Part shown: in pieces, positions 1 through 10,862 of the stretch
How the letters are laid out: the number at the start of each line of letters is the position of its first letter
Numbering within the stretch: position 1 is the first letter of the stretch
Assembly: GCA_027886175.1 (NCBI GenBank)
Contig: JAJNNQ010000077.1
Location: 248,001 to 312,000 of the forward strand
DNA: 64,000 nt
Source of the DNA: Phylloscopus collybita
Lineage: Eukaryota > Chordata > Aves > Passeriformes > Phylloscopidae
Direction: 5' to 3'
Notes under the pieces: model-generated
The model's input: the letters and a program-made list of their open reading frames with translations, nothing else
The model's database searches: none
Told to the model about the DNA's origin: nothing
Made by a program: the position numbers and the translations under genes

Positions 1-320
1 CTCCATGGTTCCACAAGGCCCTACAATGTCACAATGGACTTTTGGTTCCATGAGCTTTCATACTGCCAACAACAGTCTCCCTGGTTCCTCAGTGTCACAA
101 GGGACCCTTTGTTCCATGAGGTTCAGTGGTGTAACATGGACACCTTGATCCCATGAGGTTCTGTAGTGTCACAATGGACTCCTTGGTTCTGCGGCCCTGC
201 TGTGGAACAATGGACCCGTAGTTCCATGAGGTTCTGTAGTGTCACCATGGTCTCTTTGGTTCCACAAGGCCCTGCTGTGCCACAATGGCCCCTTGTTTCC
301 ATGAGGTTCTGTACTGTACA
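1..320 (+). repeat. ~37-base minisatellite, block 1 (forward orientation)
   Basis: Degenerate tandem copies built around GGTTCCATGAGG followed by GTGTCACAATGG, with a period of about 37 bases. Single units differ by substitutions and small indels. The same unit recurs in nine further blocks of the window, about half of them inverted. Open frames here follow the repeat and are not genes. Confidence 0.85.
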
Positions 321-334
321 CAGATTCCCCTTGG

Positions 335-767
335 TGTAGGACGATGGTTTGTCAAGAGAATAGAGACAGTGCTGAAGGCAATCTCGTCCCTGATAAACTG
401 CAGCTGTACTAATTACCAAGAGTGGGGACAGCCTCGCCCTTAATAGATCACAGCTCTGTCTAAAGAGAATGAGTGTTATAAAACAGTGGGTTGGCTGGTT
501 GAGAGTCAGTTGGAGTCTACAGGCCATGCTGTTCAGGAGAAGGGTCAAGCAAGTGTGTGAGGGTCAGACAGGGTCAGGTGATCATGCAGTGGACAGGAAA
601 GAGTTCGCTGGTCCTGCAGAAAGAGAGGAGTCAGAAGGCTGTGTGGAGCTGCCTGTGGGTAGGCTACAGTGATAAAGGTGTGAGAGTTTTTAGAGAATAA
701 GGAACTAACGCCTGCATCAGTCATGACTCCACTGTCAACTGGTGCCCCTCACAAGGACCGGGCAACA
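335..767 (+). mobile_element. Retroviral LTR, plus orientation, followed by a primer binding site
   Basis: The minisatellite stops near 320. An LTR-like unit then runs from TGTAGGACG to GGGCAACA (TG...CA ends). A TATA box (TATAAAA, about 477-483) lies in the expected U3 position. The best support is a tRNA-Trp-like primer binding site just downstream at 773. The gap between the CA end and that site is five bases instead of the usual two, so the right edge may be off by a few bases. The family is not identified. Confidence 0.55.
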
Positions 768-772
768 ATGGA

Positions 773-791
773 TGGTGACCCCAATGTGATC
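773..791 (+). other. Retroviral primer binding site, tRNA-Trp type
   Basis: TGGTGACCCCAATGTGATC matches the 3' end complement of tRNA-Trp at 17 of 19 positions. tRNA-Trp is the primer used by avian alpharetroviruses and by some ERV1 elements. The location just 3' of an LTR-like unit supports the call. Confidence 0.6.
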
Positions 792-1480
792 CTGGCAGAT
801 GAGTACAGACCTAAGAGCAGTGAGACAGAGCAGTTGGAGCCCAGCCCAACTGAGCCAGGCAGACCAAGAGCCTGAAGAACTGAGCCAAGTTGACCTGAGA
901 GCAAAACAGGCTGACCTCAGAGCCTAAAAATCCGGATGCGTTGCAGCCAGGAGGACCTGAGAGCCTAAGAGCAATGTAGGCAGACCTGAGAGCCCAAGAG
1001 TCCGGATGACTTATGAGACACCGACCCCAAGGTCCGGCCGCAGGGTGCAGGATCCTGGGGCGGCACGTGCCGGTGTTCGCGGCAGCACGGCGGAGCTGGA
1101 AGTGGTGGCAGAGCTCTGATAGGCAGAGTCAGAGCTGCAAAAAAGGACGGTACGAAAAGCTTGGAGTTACCAACTAACACAAAAAAAACCAAAAAAAACC
1201 CCAGAAAAACAAAAAAAAAATAGCAAAAAAACCCACCAAAAAAAAACCAAAAACAAACAAACAAAAAAAACCACACAAAAAAAGCAGCAGATGACCAAAC
1301 TCAAAGAGAAGAAACGTTATGAAAACAAGGTTAGAACTGCATGAGGGGAAGTGTTGAAAAGACCACGACATGAGGGAGAGAAACAGCAAGCAGAGATGTT
1401 GCTTCAGTAGACAAAAGAATTGAAATTGCAGCAGACAAAAGCAAAACAAACTGAAAAAGGAACAAGAGAACTTGCTAAGG
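792..1480 (+). mobile_element. Probable retroviral leader with internal repeats, then an A-rich tract
   Basis: Downstream of the primer site, short repeated phrases (GACCTGAGAGC..., ...AGAGCCTAAGAG...) recur at about 885-1010, as in a retroviral leader. From about 1165 to 1290 the strand is almost pure A with scattered C, a low-complexity tract. No gag frame of convincing length follows, so the provirus is truncated or badly decayed. The 103-residue minus-strand Phe-rich frame here is a translation of this A-rich tract. Confidence 0.4.
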
Positions 1481-1780
1481 CAGCAGTGGGAACTTGGGAC
1501 AGATTATTTCTATTATTCAGTTCAATGTGTTTATTTGCTGGTGAAACATACATATTGTATTCAAAAGTTATTATTCCATAGGCAAAAGTCCCATGGGCAT
1601 GGATATCAATAGGCATAAGTGCAAAAGCTAATATTCCATGTAAGAGAATGATGTTCTATTCTGTTAAGAGCAAAACTAAACCAAAACAAACAACAAAGAG
1701 AGGCTTAGGAATTAATGAGAAAGGTACAGAGAAGGTTGTTATGCCACTGTAAACTTTCACTCAGAGTCTACATTTCAAAT
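1481..1780. other. Unassigned intergenic sequence
   Basis: AT-rich unique-looking sequence with no gene, RNA or recognised repeat. It may be the decayed interior of the element to its left. Confidence 0.3.
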
Positions 1781-1784
1781 ACCA

Positions 1785-2770
1785 AAGGTGCCCCATCTGA
1801 AGGAGCATTTCTCCTCAGGAGAAATGTCTTCTTGAAACTTTTCTAGGTTGCCAGGAGCTGCCTCTGTGCCAGGAACCTGGGGCAGCTGAGCCCCCAGACA
1901 CAGCACAAGGACTTTAATGAACCTGCTGTGGATTTGGTGTTGTTTACAGCAGAGTCAGTCCCGGAGAGTGTGTTCAAAAAACTTCTCAAGAACTTTAAGT
2001 GAGATTGAAACTCGAAAGTTTCTTGAAGTTTTAATGGTTCTCACAGAGAAACACAAGTGAGAAAGTGTCCTCAGGTTCCAGATAGAGCAGAACACTGCAG
2101 GCAGTGAGGACAGGTGGGCACAAACAAGGGAAAGGTGTCTCTGATATGAGCAAACCTGGATGTGTTTCAGCAATGCAAAGGGCCAAGGCCTGAGCCCCAG
2201 CCCCTGCCAAGGCACATCCTGTCCCTCCCTCCTTGCTCAAGTCTCTTCCCAGGCCACTGGGATGTGGGGATGTGCAATGCCAAGGGCAGCACCATGGGCA
2301 GCCCCTGCCAGGCTGCTGAGCAGGGACAAGGAGGCCATGAGGCCCTTGCAGGCCTGCAAGGGTCACTTGTCCCCTCCTGCTGGCTCAGGCCCAGGGCCAG
2401 CAGCCATGGCCCAAGTGCTGCAGGAGTTGGCTGTGTCAGGGCCTTGCAGCTGCTGCCCATCCCTGTGCCCTGTTCAGCCCAGGCTGTCCTACGGTGTCCA
2501 TGCCCTGTGCCTCTGTCCCTGCAGGCTGTCGTCACCCGCGGCTGCCCCACCTGGCTGGGCCCTTCCTTTGCTGACAGCTCTGCGTCCTGCCTGCCTCTGC
2601 CTGGGCACACACAGCCTTGGGCTGGATACCAAAAGGGTTCATTCCATTTTTACTGTGCCTGTGAACTTCTGGCACAGGAACAAGGCATGCAGGGCCTGCT
2701 TTCCCAGCAAGGATGGTTGGAAGAGAAGGAGACATCTGGCACAAGGGTGCAGTGATAGGGAAAACAAGGA
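1785..2770 (-). repeat. Dispersed ~1 kb segment, copy 1
   Basis: This segment is the inverse of 56540-57500. It contains a GC-rich part (about 2160-2620) and an AT-richer part with the phrase ACTTCTCAAGAACTTTAAG. A second full copy is at 6195-6870, and its AT-richer end also recurs at 16080-16560 and 50020-50480. The overlapping 147-204 residue frames on both strands reflect GC bias; none shows a recognisable domain. Confidence 0.7.
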
Positions 2771-2979
2771 GTGAATCTGGGAACTTGGGTGGGTTTTATG
2801 GAAATGGTTAGATTTTAATAGGCATTTAGTGACTGTATATATGCAATACACTTGTAGAATTACTCATCCACATAAGGTTAGGAGTTATCCCATGGATAAC
2901 CTCAGGCCTGAATTAGTGATGCTCTCTTAAACACCAAATTAGTGTTAAAGGAGTCTTATTCTGATCTTTTGGACATTTG

Positions 2980-4860
2980 GTGACAGCAGAGGCTCACAAA
3001 ACCAAGGAGTCAGCTGTGACACTTTGGAACCTCATGGAACAAAGGCTCCATTGTGATGCAGTGGAACCCCGTGGAACCAAAGTTCCATTGTATCAGAGCA
3101 GGGCCTCATGGAACCAAGGAGACCACTGCTGGCAGTATGGAAGCTCATGGGATCATCGTGATGGTGTGGGGCTGCATGGAACCAATGGTCCATTGTGACA
3201 CTGCAGAACCTTCTGGAATCAACGTGATCATGGTCTGCTCTGGAACCTCATGGAACAAAGGATCCAAGGTGACACTGCAGAACTCAGACCATTGTTGACA
3301 GTGCAAAAGCTCATGGAGCCAGAAGTCCATTGTGACACAGCAAGGCCTCATGGAACCAAGGGTCCACTGTGGCTCTGTAGGGCTTCACAGAACCAAGGAG
3401 ACCATTTGGACACTGTGGGGCGTCATGGAACCACCTGCCACTGTGACACAGCAGGGCCACATGGAGCCAAGGGGCCATTGAGACACTGAGGAACCTGATG
3501 GAACCAAAGGTCCATTGTGACACTGTGGGGCCCTGTGGAACCAAGGGGACCACACTGACACTGTGGTACTCCATGGAACAAAGGGGCCACTCTGATTCTG
3601 CTTTGCCTCATGGAACCAAGGGGCCACTACCACACTGCAGGGCCTCCTCAAACCAAGGCAGCCTTGTGACACTGCGGGTCCCCTTGGAACTAAGGGTCCA
3701 TTGGGATATTGTGGGGCTTCGTGGAACTCTGGAGACCATTGTGGCCCTTGGGAACCCAGTGGAACCAAGGGGCCATTGGGACACTGCAGGGCCTTGTATA
3801 ACCAAGGAGCCATTGTAGCACGGCAGGGCCTCATGGAATCCAGGGGACCACAGTGACACTGTGGGGCTCCATGGGACAAAGGGGCCATACTGACCCCATG
3901 GAACCAAGGAGATATTTATGACAGTACAGGACATCATGAACCAAGGGCACAATAGTGACACTCTGGGGCTCCAAGGGACCAAGGGGGGAATCTTATAGTG
4001 CAGAACCAAGGAGACCATTTTGACACCATGTGGCATCATTGAACCAGAGGTCCATTGTAACACAGCATGGCCACATGAAACCACAGAGGCCATTTTTACA
4101 CTTGGAGGCCTTGTGAAACCAAAGGGCCACTGTGGCACTTTGCATCTCCATGGAACCAAGGAGTCCATTGTGATATTGCAAGGCCTCATGGAAGCAATGA
4201 GTCCATAGTGACACCATGAGGCCCTGTTGGAACAAAGGGCAATTGTGGCACTGTGTGGTACCATTGAACCAAGGAGACAAATGTGACACTACAGGGCCCC
4301 ATAGAACTGAGCATTCATGGAACATTGTGGGACTCAAGGAACCAAAGGTCCATTGTGACATTGCAGGGCCTCATAGAATACTGGAGACCATTGTGACACC
4401 TCAAGGCCTCATTGAACCAAAGGTCAGTTGTGATACTGTGGTACCAAGGAGACCCCTGTGACACTGAAGGCCTCATTGAAGCAAGGGGGGACAATTGTGA
4501 CCCTACGGGGCCCAATGGAAGCAAGGGGTCAGTGTGACACAGCTGGGCCTCATGCAGCCAAGGGGCCATTGTGATCCTGAGGAGCCCAATAGAACCAAGG
4601 GACCACTGTGACACTGCAGGATTATCTGGAATCTTGGAGACCATTGTGACACTCTGAGGCCTCATGGAACCAAGGGGCCACTGTGTCATTCTGCAGCTCC
4701 ATAGAACCAAGGAAGCCATTTTGACACTGCAAGGCCTCAGTCACAGGGCCATTGTGATCCTGCAGGGAACTGTGGATCCACAGAGAGCATTGTGGCATTG
4801 CAAGGCTCCATGGAATCATGGAGACCATTGTGACCCTGCAGGGCCTCATGGAAGGAAGGG
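2980..4860 (-). repeat. ~37-base minisatellite, block 2 (reverse orientation)
   Basis: About 1.9 kb of tandem degenerate units reading CCATTGTGACACTGCAGGG then CTCATGGAACCAAGG, the reverse complement of block 1. About fifty units. All frames in it, up to 218 residues, are repeat translations. Confidence 0.9.
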
Positions 4861-4869
4861 CAGATTGAA

Positions 4870-5130
4870 GAGACCTGGGTGATTTGGCCTCCCTGGGACC
4901 ACCTGACATGTCCAGATGATCTTGGAATGCTGAGGTCCGCCTCTCATCAGCCCTTGGAGAACTGAGGGGTTCTGTGCTTTCCTTCCTGTTGAGAAGAACC
5001 ATCCATCTTTCTAGGTGCCCATGGCCAAATCTGACACTCTCCCTGAAAAATTCCCTCTATGCAATGGTTCTCCCAGAAAAAAGCTGCCAGGACTGAGAGC
5101 TCTGACTGGCCTTGCCCTCCAGCAGTCACC
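4870..5130 (-). repeat. Single inverted unit of the ~190-base tandem repeat
   Basis: Read on the minus strand this matches the unit arrayed at 7225-9370: phrases for CCAGGACAGACAG, CAATCCTTGGATA-like, and GGAAGGAAAGCACAGAACCCC are recognisable in order. It is the only copy outside the array and it is inverted relative to it. Confidence 0.65.
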
Positions 5131-5139
5131 TCTTATTTT

Positions 5140-6194
5140 AGAGAAAGCCCTGAGAAAAATATTTGGACAGGATTTACTACTGGAACATCAATGAGTGTTC
5201 CATCCTCTGGAAAACTCAGATGCTCTTCTGATCATGTGTCTTTTGCTTCCAATTGTGTATTATGCATCAAATACAGTTTTCAGTTAAAATATACTCTTCT
5301 TATAGCTCTACCAGTGTTATCTGACACAAAACACTTCCTCTACAGATGGATTCAGGTAACCTGGATAAGCAAACACAATGAAGAATCCAGCAGGAATTCT
5401 TTGTCTCTGCTCCCATCTGTCCCATCTCCTCTGGAGCTGGAGGTGCAGCCCCAGCACTTGGGAGGGCTCCAGGGGTCACAAGCTCAGCTCCCACACAGAG
5501 AACTTGTGCAGCCTGGGGTGCTTTTCTTGGCCCCTGCAGGGTCACACAGGCTGAGATGGACACTGATGGTGTCTGTGCCAGGCTCTCTCAGCCCAGCCCA
5601 GCTCCCTGCAAGCTCTGCCAGCTGCCCTGAGCTCTCTGCAGCACCAAGGGCCTCTCCCCAGCACAGCCCAGCCGCCTCTGGCCCCACAGCTCTGCTCAGG
5701 CCAGGCTGCTCTGGCCAGGGGCCCCACGGCCTCAGCCCCTGGCAAGGGCACAGCAGCAGCTGCAGCTCCCACAGGGCTCAGCCCCAGCCATGGGCAAGGT
5801 GCTGCCACAAGGCAAAACCAGGCTCCCTGGGTGCCCTGCTGCCCTCTCCCTCAGCTCCTGAGAGCTCTGCAGCCCCTGCTGCCATCCCATCTGCCCAGGC
5901 CAGCACAACAGCCGCGGCCTTGGGGCCCTGCAGAGCTGCTCCTGCTGCAGGCCCAGGGCCCATCCCAGAGCTGGGGCAGCCAGAAAGCTGTGCCCATTTC
6001 TGTTCCTTGCTGCTCTGATGAAGATGGGTCCTCAGCCTCTTGGAGGCTGCTGGTGAATTTTACTTTTCCAGAGGCTTCTTCTTTTTTGAGCTCTCCAGTT
6101 CAGGAATTCAGTGAGAAAAGCTCGTAAACATTTGTTCAAAACGCCTTAACAAAAAAGCCCCTTGGGAAAAAAAAATTAAGTTTTCAATTCTTCT
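5140..6194. other. GC-rich unassigned stretch; its end is shared with 30.98-31.18 kb
   Basis: No gene recognised. A 319-residue frame spans 5059-6018 but it begins inside the 190-base repeat, then becomes Ala/Ser/Pro-rich low-complexity protein with overlapping frames on the opposite strand. From about 5980 to 6190 the sequence (CTCTCCAGTTCAGGAATTCA and then AATTCTTCTGTGGTT) is repeated near 30980-31180, so this end is part of another dispersed repeat. Confidence 0.45.
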
Positions 6195-6870
6195 GTGGTT
6201 TATTAGAATTTAGAAGTTCAAAAAACTTCTCAATAACTCCAAGTGAGATTGAAACACTGAAGTTTTTGGAAATTTTAATGGGACCCACAGGGAAACACAA
6301 CTTGATAAAGTGTCCCCAGGTTCCAGATAGAGCAGAACCCTGCAGGCAGTGAGGACAGGTGGAGACAAACAAGGGAAAGGTGTCTCTATGCTGAGCAAAC
6401 CTGGATGTGGTTCAGGAATGCAAAGAGCCAAGGCCTGAGCCCCAGCCCCTGCCAAGGCACATCCTGTCCCTCCCTCCTTGCTCAGGGCTCTTCCCAGGCC
6501 ACTGGGATGTGGGGATGTGCAATGCCAAGGGCAGCACCATGGGGCAACCCCTGCCAGGCTGCTGAGCAGGGACAAGGAGGCCATGAGGCCCTTGCAGGCC
6601 TGCAAGGGTCACTTGTCCCCTCCTGCTGGCTCAGGCCCAGGGCCAGCAGCCATGGCCCAAGTGCTGCAGGAGTTGGCTGTGTCAGGGCCTTGCAGCTGCT
6701 GCCTATGCCTGTGCCCTGTGCAGCCCAGGCTGTCCTACGGTGTCCATGCCCTGTGCCTCTGTCCCTGCAGGCTGTCGTCACCCGCGGCTGCCCCACCTGG
6801 CTGGGCCCTTCCTTTGCTGACAGCTCTGCGTCCTGCCTGCCTCTGCCTGGGCACACAAAGCTTTGGGCTG
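6195..6870 (-). repeat. Dispersed ~1 kb segment, copy 2
   Basis: Nearly the same as 2000-2620, including the phrases around TGGGATGTGGGGATGTGCAA and GGCTGTCGTCACCCGCGGC. It is shorter than copy 1 at both ends. Overlapping frames of up to 190 residues on both strands are shadows of GC bias. Confidence 0.75.
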
Positions 6871-7224
6871 ACCCACACTTCTTCTGGGGGATGTGTTGCG
6901 CCACAGCCCTGCCCTGGGAGAGAAATTCTTTTCTCCTGGTGTCCAGTCTGGTCCTCCCAAGCTGCACTTGGCATTAATTCTTCTTTTCTCTTGCTGTTTT
7001 CCACTATGTGAACAGGATCCTCCATCTCTGAAACCACTCCTTAAACACTCTCATGGCTCTCCTCCACTGTCCTCAGTCTCCACCCCAATGGAGCACAGAG
7101 CTCCTTTGTCCCCATATAGTGGTCATGTACCCAAGGCCTCAAAACTTCACCTTGGGACATCTCTGGCCCTCTCCAAGGTGTTTTCAAATGAAAACATTTC
7201 ATCTCATAATCTAAGAAAACAACC
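6871..7224. other. Unassigned intergenic sequence
   Basis: No repeat or gene recognised. It contains a pyrimidine-rich tract near 6975-7000. A 133-residue frame across 6893-7294 runs into the adjacent 190-base repeat and has no domain I recognise. Confidence 0.3.
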
Positions 7225-9370
7225 AGAGGATCAAGGTCTGCCGGACCTGGCTGTCCTGGCTACTTTTTTCTGTGAGCAATCCTTGGATAGATAGAATTTT
7301 GGTGGCCAAATCCCAGTTTTGGCCACAGTCTCTGGACAAGAAGGCTTGGTGTTTTCCATAGGAAGGGAGGAACAGAGCCCCAGTGTTTCCCAGGAAGATG
7401 CAAAGTGACTACCACAGGCCAAGGCCAGCCAGAGCTGGAAGGGTTTTTCTTTTGAGAGATACTCTTATGTATAGGAACTTTTTAGGGTGAAGACCAATTT
7501 TGGCAATGGGCACCTGAATAGATGAATGATTCTTTTCCATAGCAAGGAAAGCACAGAGACCCAGTGCTCCAGGAGCTGCTGAGCGGCAGCCCCTGACATT
7601 CCAAGATCAGCCTGCCCTGTCAGGTGGCCCTGGGAGGCCAAGCCAACCAGACCTGTTCCATGTTCCCTTGGTTCCATGGAGCCCCACAGTGTCCAAATGG
7701 TCCCTTGCTTCCATGAGTCCCTGAGGTGTCATAATGTCCCCTTGGTTACAACGAGGCCCTGAAGGGTCTGAGTAGTCTCCATGGTTCCAAGAGGCCCCAC
7801 AGAATCATAACGGTCTCTGGCTTCCATGAAGCCCCGCTGTGTCACCGTGGCCCCTTGGTTTCATGGGTCCAGTGGGGCCACAATGATCCCTTGGTTCCAT
7901 GAGGTCCCCACAGTGTCACAGTGATCTCCATAAGAAGGAAAGAACCAAGCCCCAGTGTGGCAGGGCAGTCACCAGAAGCCATGGCCAGTCAGACTTGATG
8001 GTATTGACAGATTTTGCCTGGGAGAACCCTTGGATATACAGAATTTTAGAGGTGGAATCCCAATTTCAGACATGGACACCCTGAGGAGAAGGATGGTTTT
8101 TTCCACAGGAAGGAAAGCACAGAACACCAGTGTTTCAGGGCCAGATGAAAGGTGGCCATCATAGGCCATGGCCAGCCAGATCTCTCTGTCCTGGACACTT
8201 TTTTCTGAAAGCAACCCTTGGATATAGGGAATTCTGGAGGTGGAATCCCAATTTCAGCCATTTCTGCATAGATAAGAAGGTAAGTTCTTTCCCATAGGAA
8301 GGAAAGCACAGAACCCCAGTGTTTCAAAGGCAGGAGAGGAGAGAGCTGGCTCCTGGGAGGCCAAGTCAGCCAGACCTGTTTGTCCTGGCAGCTTTTGTCA
8401 TGGAGGAATCCTTGGATATAAGGAATTTGGGAGGAGGAATCTCAGTTTTATCCACAAACAATTTGAGAAGAAGGACAGTTCTTCTCCATTGGAAGGAAAG
8501 CACCGAGCCCCAGTGTTTGGAAAGCAGGTGAGAGGGACCCCCAAGAGGCCAAGGGCAGCCAGACCTGTCTGTCCTGGCAGCTTTCACTTGGGACCAATCC
8601 TTGGATGAATGGAACTTTAGAGATGGAATCCCAATTTCATCCATGGGCGCCTGGTCAATATGGATGCCTTCTCCCTATAGGAAAGAAAAGCACAAAGTCC
8701 AAATGGTTTGGAAGAAGATGAGAGGTGGCAACCTTTAGACCAAACCAGCCAGACCTGCCTCTCCTGGCACCTTTCATCTAGGGGCTATCCTTGGACACAG
8801 GGCATTTTGGAGGTGGAATCTCAGTTTTGGCCATGGGCGCCTGGACAGGAAGAAGAGTTTTTTCATTAGGAAGGAAAGGACAGAGCCCCAGTGTTTCAAA
8901 TGCACACGAGTGCCAGCCCTCAGGAAGTCAAGGTGAGCCAGACTTGTCAGTCCTGGCAGCTTTTTTCCAGGAGCTATCCTTGGATAAAGGGAATTCCCGA
9001 GGCCACTTGGCCATGGGTGCCAGGTTGAGATGGATGATTTTTCCCAAAGGAAAGAAAAGTACATGATCCAGTGTCTTGAAGGCAGATGAGAGGTGGCCCC
9101 AGGTGGCCAAGGCAGCCAGATCTCTCTCTCCTGACAGATTTCATCTGGGAACAGTCTTTGCATAGAACAAAATTTGGAGGAAGAATCCCAATTCTGGCCA
9201 ATTCAGGGCCCATGGAGGAGAAGGACAGTTCTGTCCCATGGGAAGGAAAGCCCAGAGCCCCAGTGCTCCAGGGGCAGATGAGAAGCAGCCCTCGACATGC
9301 CATGGTCAGCCAGACCTGTCAGGTGGTCCCCAGGAGGCCCAGCCGACCAGACCTGTTCCGTGTTCCCTTG
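7225..9370 (+). repeat. Tandem array of a ~190-base unit, with one minisatellite insert
   Basis: Units repeat about every 190 bases, each with CCAGCCAGACCTGTCTGTCC, then GCAATCCTTGGATA, then GTGGAATCCCAATTT, then GGAAGGAAAGCACAGAGCC. Recurrences of the CAGACCTGT-like phrase are visible near 7240, 7645, 7990, 8180, 8370, 8560, 8750, 8940, 9115 and 9320. Identity between units is moderate, as in an old satellite. From 7665 to about 7925 the array is interrupted by the 37-base minisatellite. No CDS. Confidence 0.8.
7665..7925 (+). repeat. ~37-base minisatellite, block 3 (forward)
   Basis: About seven degenerate units in forward orientation, lying inside the 190-base array. The junction phrase GACCTGTTCC ATGTTCCCTTGG at 7645-7670 recurs at 9350-9370, so the two repeat families are joined in the same way twice. 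Confidence 0.8.
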
Positions 9371-9870
9371 GTTTTGTCACATTGCCCCACAGTGTGACAA
9401 TGTCTTGGTTCCATGAGGCCCTGGAGTGTGTCAATGTTCCCCTTGGTTCTGTAGTGTCACAATGGCCCTGTGCTTCCATGAGGCCTTGCAGTGTCACAAT
9501 GGCTTCGTGGTTCCACAAAGCCCTGATTTCTCACAATGGCCCCTCGGCTCCACGCACCCTCGCTGTGTCACAGTGGCTCACACAATGTGACACTACGGGC
9601 TCCACAAGGTCACCATGGACCCTTGGATCCTTGGGGCCCCCGAGTTTCATAATGGTCTCCTTGATTCCATGAGGCATCACAGTGTCACAATGGCCCCTTG
9701 GTTCCATGGGGTTCTGTAGTGTCACCATGGTGTCCTTGGACCTGCATTGTCACAGCTGACCCATGGCTCCATGAGGTTCTGCAGTGTCACTGTGGTATCC
9801 TTGGACCTGCATTGTCACAACTGACCCCTGGCTCCATGAGGTTCCGTAGTGTCACCATGGTCTCTGTCAG
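9365..9870 (+). repeat. ~37-base minisatellite, block 4 (forward)
   Basis: About thirteen degenerate units in forward orientation directly abutting the end of the 190-base array. Inside it a longer ~62-base higher-order unit (GTCACCATGG...GACCTGCATTGTCAC) is repeated near 9720-9840. Confidence 0.85.
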
Positions 9871-9879
9871 AGGCTGGAT

Positions 9880-10450
9880 GAGATCCATGTCCCAACACAC
9901 CTTGGGATGCTCAGAATGGCCGTGTGGGGTGAGGGGTGGGTCAGGCCCTGGTTTGTGGTGGGACAGAGCCCCACCCCCATCCTGGCAGAGCTGTCAATCA
10001 CACAGTAGTGGTGATGTTAACCCAGCTCTGATTGGCTGAGCTGTCAATCAATCACACACCAGAAGCAGTGACAGCCCTGACTCTGATTGGACAAGCACTG
10101 GGAGCCCCACCCAAGGGGTGGGCCCATGAAGGCCCATGGGGTTGAAAGCCAGAGCATGGGGTCAGCCCATGGTCTGGATCCTGCCTTCTCCTGGGGTTCC
10201 TCTGTGAGCAATGCTGGAACCCAAGCATCTGGTACCTGTATGTGCATCTTTCTATTTCTTCTTCTTCTAATCCTATTCACCTGGAACATTTTTGGGTAAC
10301 TTAACATCTTACAGGTTAAAGGGTTTTAGGTCAAATCGGCTGAGTTCATGAAGTTAATACTATGGTAAGAGTTTTATGTTGAATCGGATATTGTAATAAA
10401 CCCTTTGCCAAGTTCCTTGATTGTCTGTATTTCACCAGTAAATTTTGTGT
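9880..10450 (+). promoter_or_regulatory. Promoter-like unit with three inverted CCAAT boxes and AATAAA; possible LTR
   Basis: Three CCAAT boxes occur in inverted or direct form within 70 bases (TGATTGGCTGAG at about 10028, CAATCAATCA at about 10047, TGATTGGAC at about 10083). They are followed by a CT-rich initiator-like tract (TCTATTTCTTCTTCTTC, about 10250) and a poly(A) signal AATAAA at about 10396. CCAAT-rich U3, R and poly(A) in this order resemble a gammaretroviral LTR, but I found no clear TG...CA ends or target duplication. It could instead be the promoter of a lost gene. Confidence 0.35.
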
Positions 10451-10456
10451 CATTTT

Positions 10457-10600
10457 GGCCTCTTAGCTCAGTTGGTTAGAGCATGGTGCCAGTATCACTG
10501 AGATTGTGGGTTCAATCCCTGTGTGGGCCATTCACTTAAGAGTTGGACATGATGATCCTTGTAGGTCCCCTCCTACCAAGAATATTCTTTGCATCTGTCC
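10457..10600 (+). mobile_element. tRNA-Ile-derived SINE with CR1-like tail (TguSINE1-like)
   Basis: 10457-10530 folds as a tRNA: the A box (TTAGCTCAGTTGGTTAGAGC) and B box (GGGTTCAATCC) are intact. The body closely resembles tRNA-Ile, but acceptor-stem pairs 5-7 are weakened and the anticodon loop is changed. 10531-10600 continues as GATGATCCTTGTAGGTCCC, the CR1 3' end. tRNA-Ile heads fused to CR1 tails are the hallmark of the passerine TguSINE1 family. It is not a functional tRNA gene. Confidence 0.75.
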
Positions 10601-10689
10601 ATGTTGAGAATATCTGGTTGGTGTTTCTCTTGTGCAGCAAACTTGAGTAAAGGAACCTTTGGTTACCCCCAGCATTTAAGTGTTCTAGG

Positions 10690-10862
10690 GTGTTCCAGCC
10701 CTGCAGGCTCACCGTGGCCTCTTGTTTCCATGAGGCCCCACAGTGTCCCACTGGCCCCTTGGATCCATGGGCCCCAGCAGAGCCACAATGACCCCTTTGG
10801 TTCCACAACTTCCCACAGTCTCACACTGGCCCTTGGTTCAATGAGGATCTGGAGTGTCCCAC
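10690..10862 (+). repeat. ~37-base minisatellite, block 5 (forward)
   Basis: Four to five degenerate units in forward orientation, ending exactly where the segment shared with 22.76 kb begins. Confidence 0.75.

Noticed and set aside
2980..4860. Long frames of up to 218 residues with Pro/Gly/Cys-rich repeats
   Set aside because: They follow the 37-base minisatellite in several phases of both strands. The same holds at 23.9-26.1, 43.1-43.9 and 54.6-56.3 kb.
5059..6018. 319-residue open frame as a gene
   Set aside because: It starts inside a tandem repeat unit, is Ala/Ser/Pro-rich, has long antisense frames and has no domain.
10457..10530. Functional tRNA-Ile gene
   Set aside because: The acceptor stem is weakened, the anticodon loop is altered and a CR1-like tail follows, so it is a SINE head.
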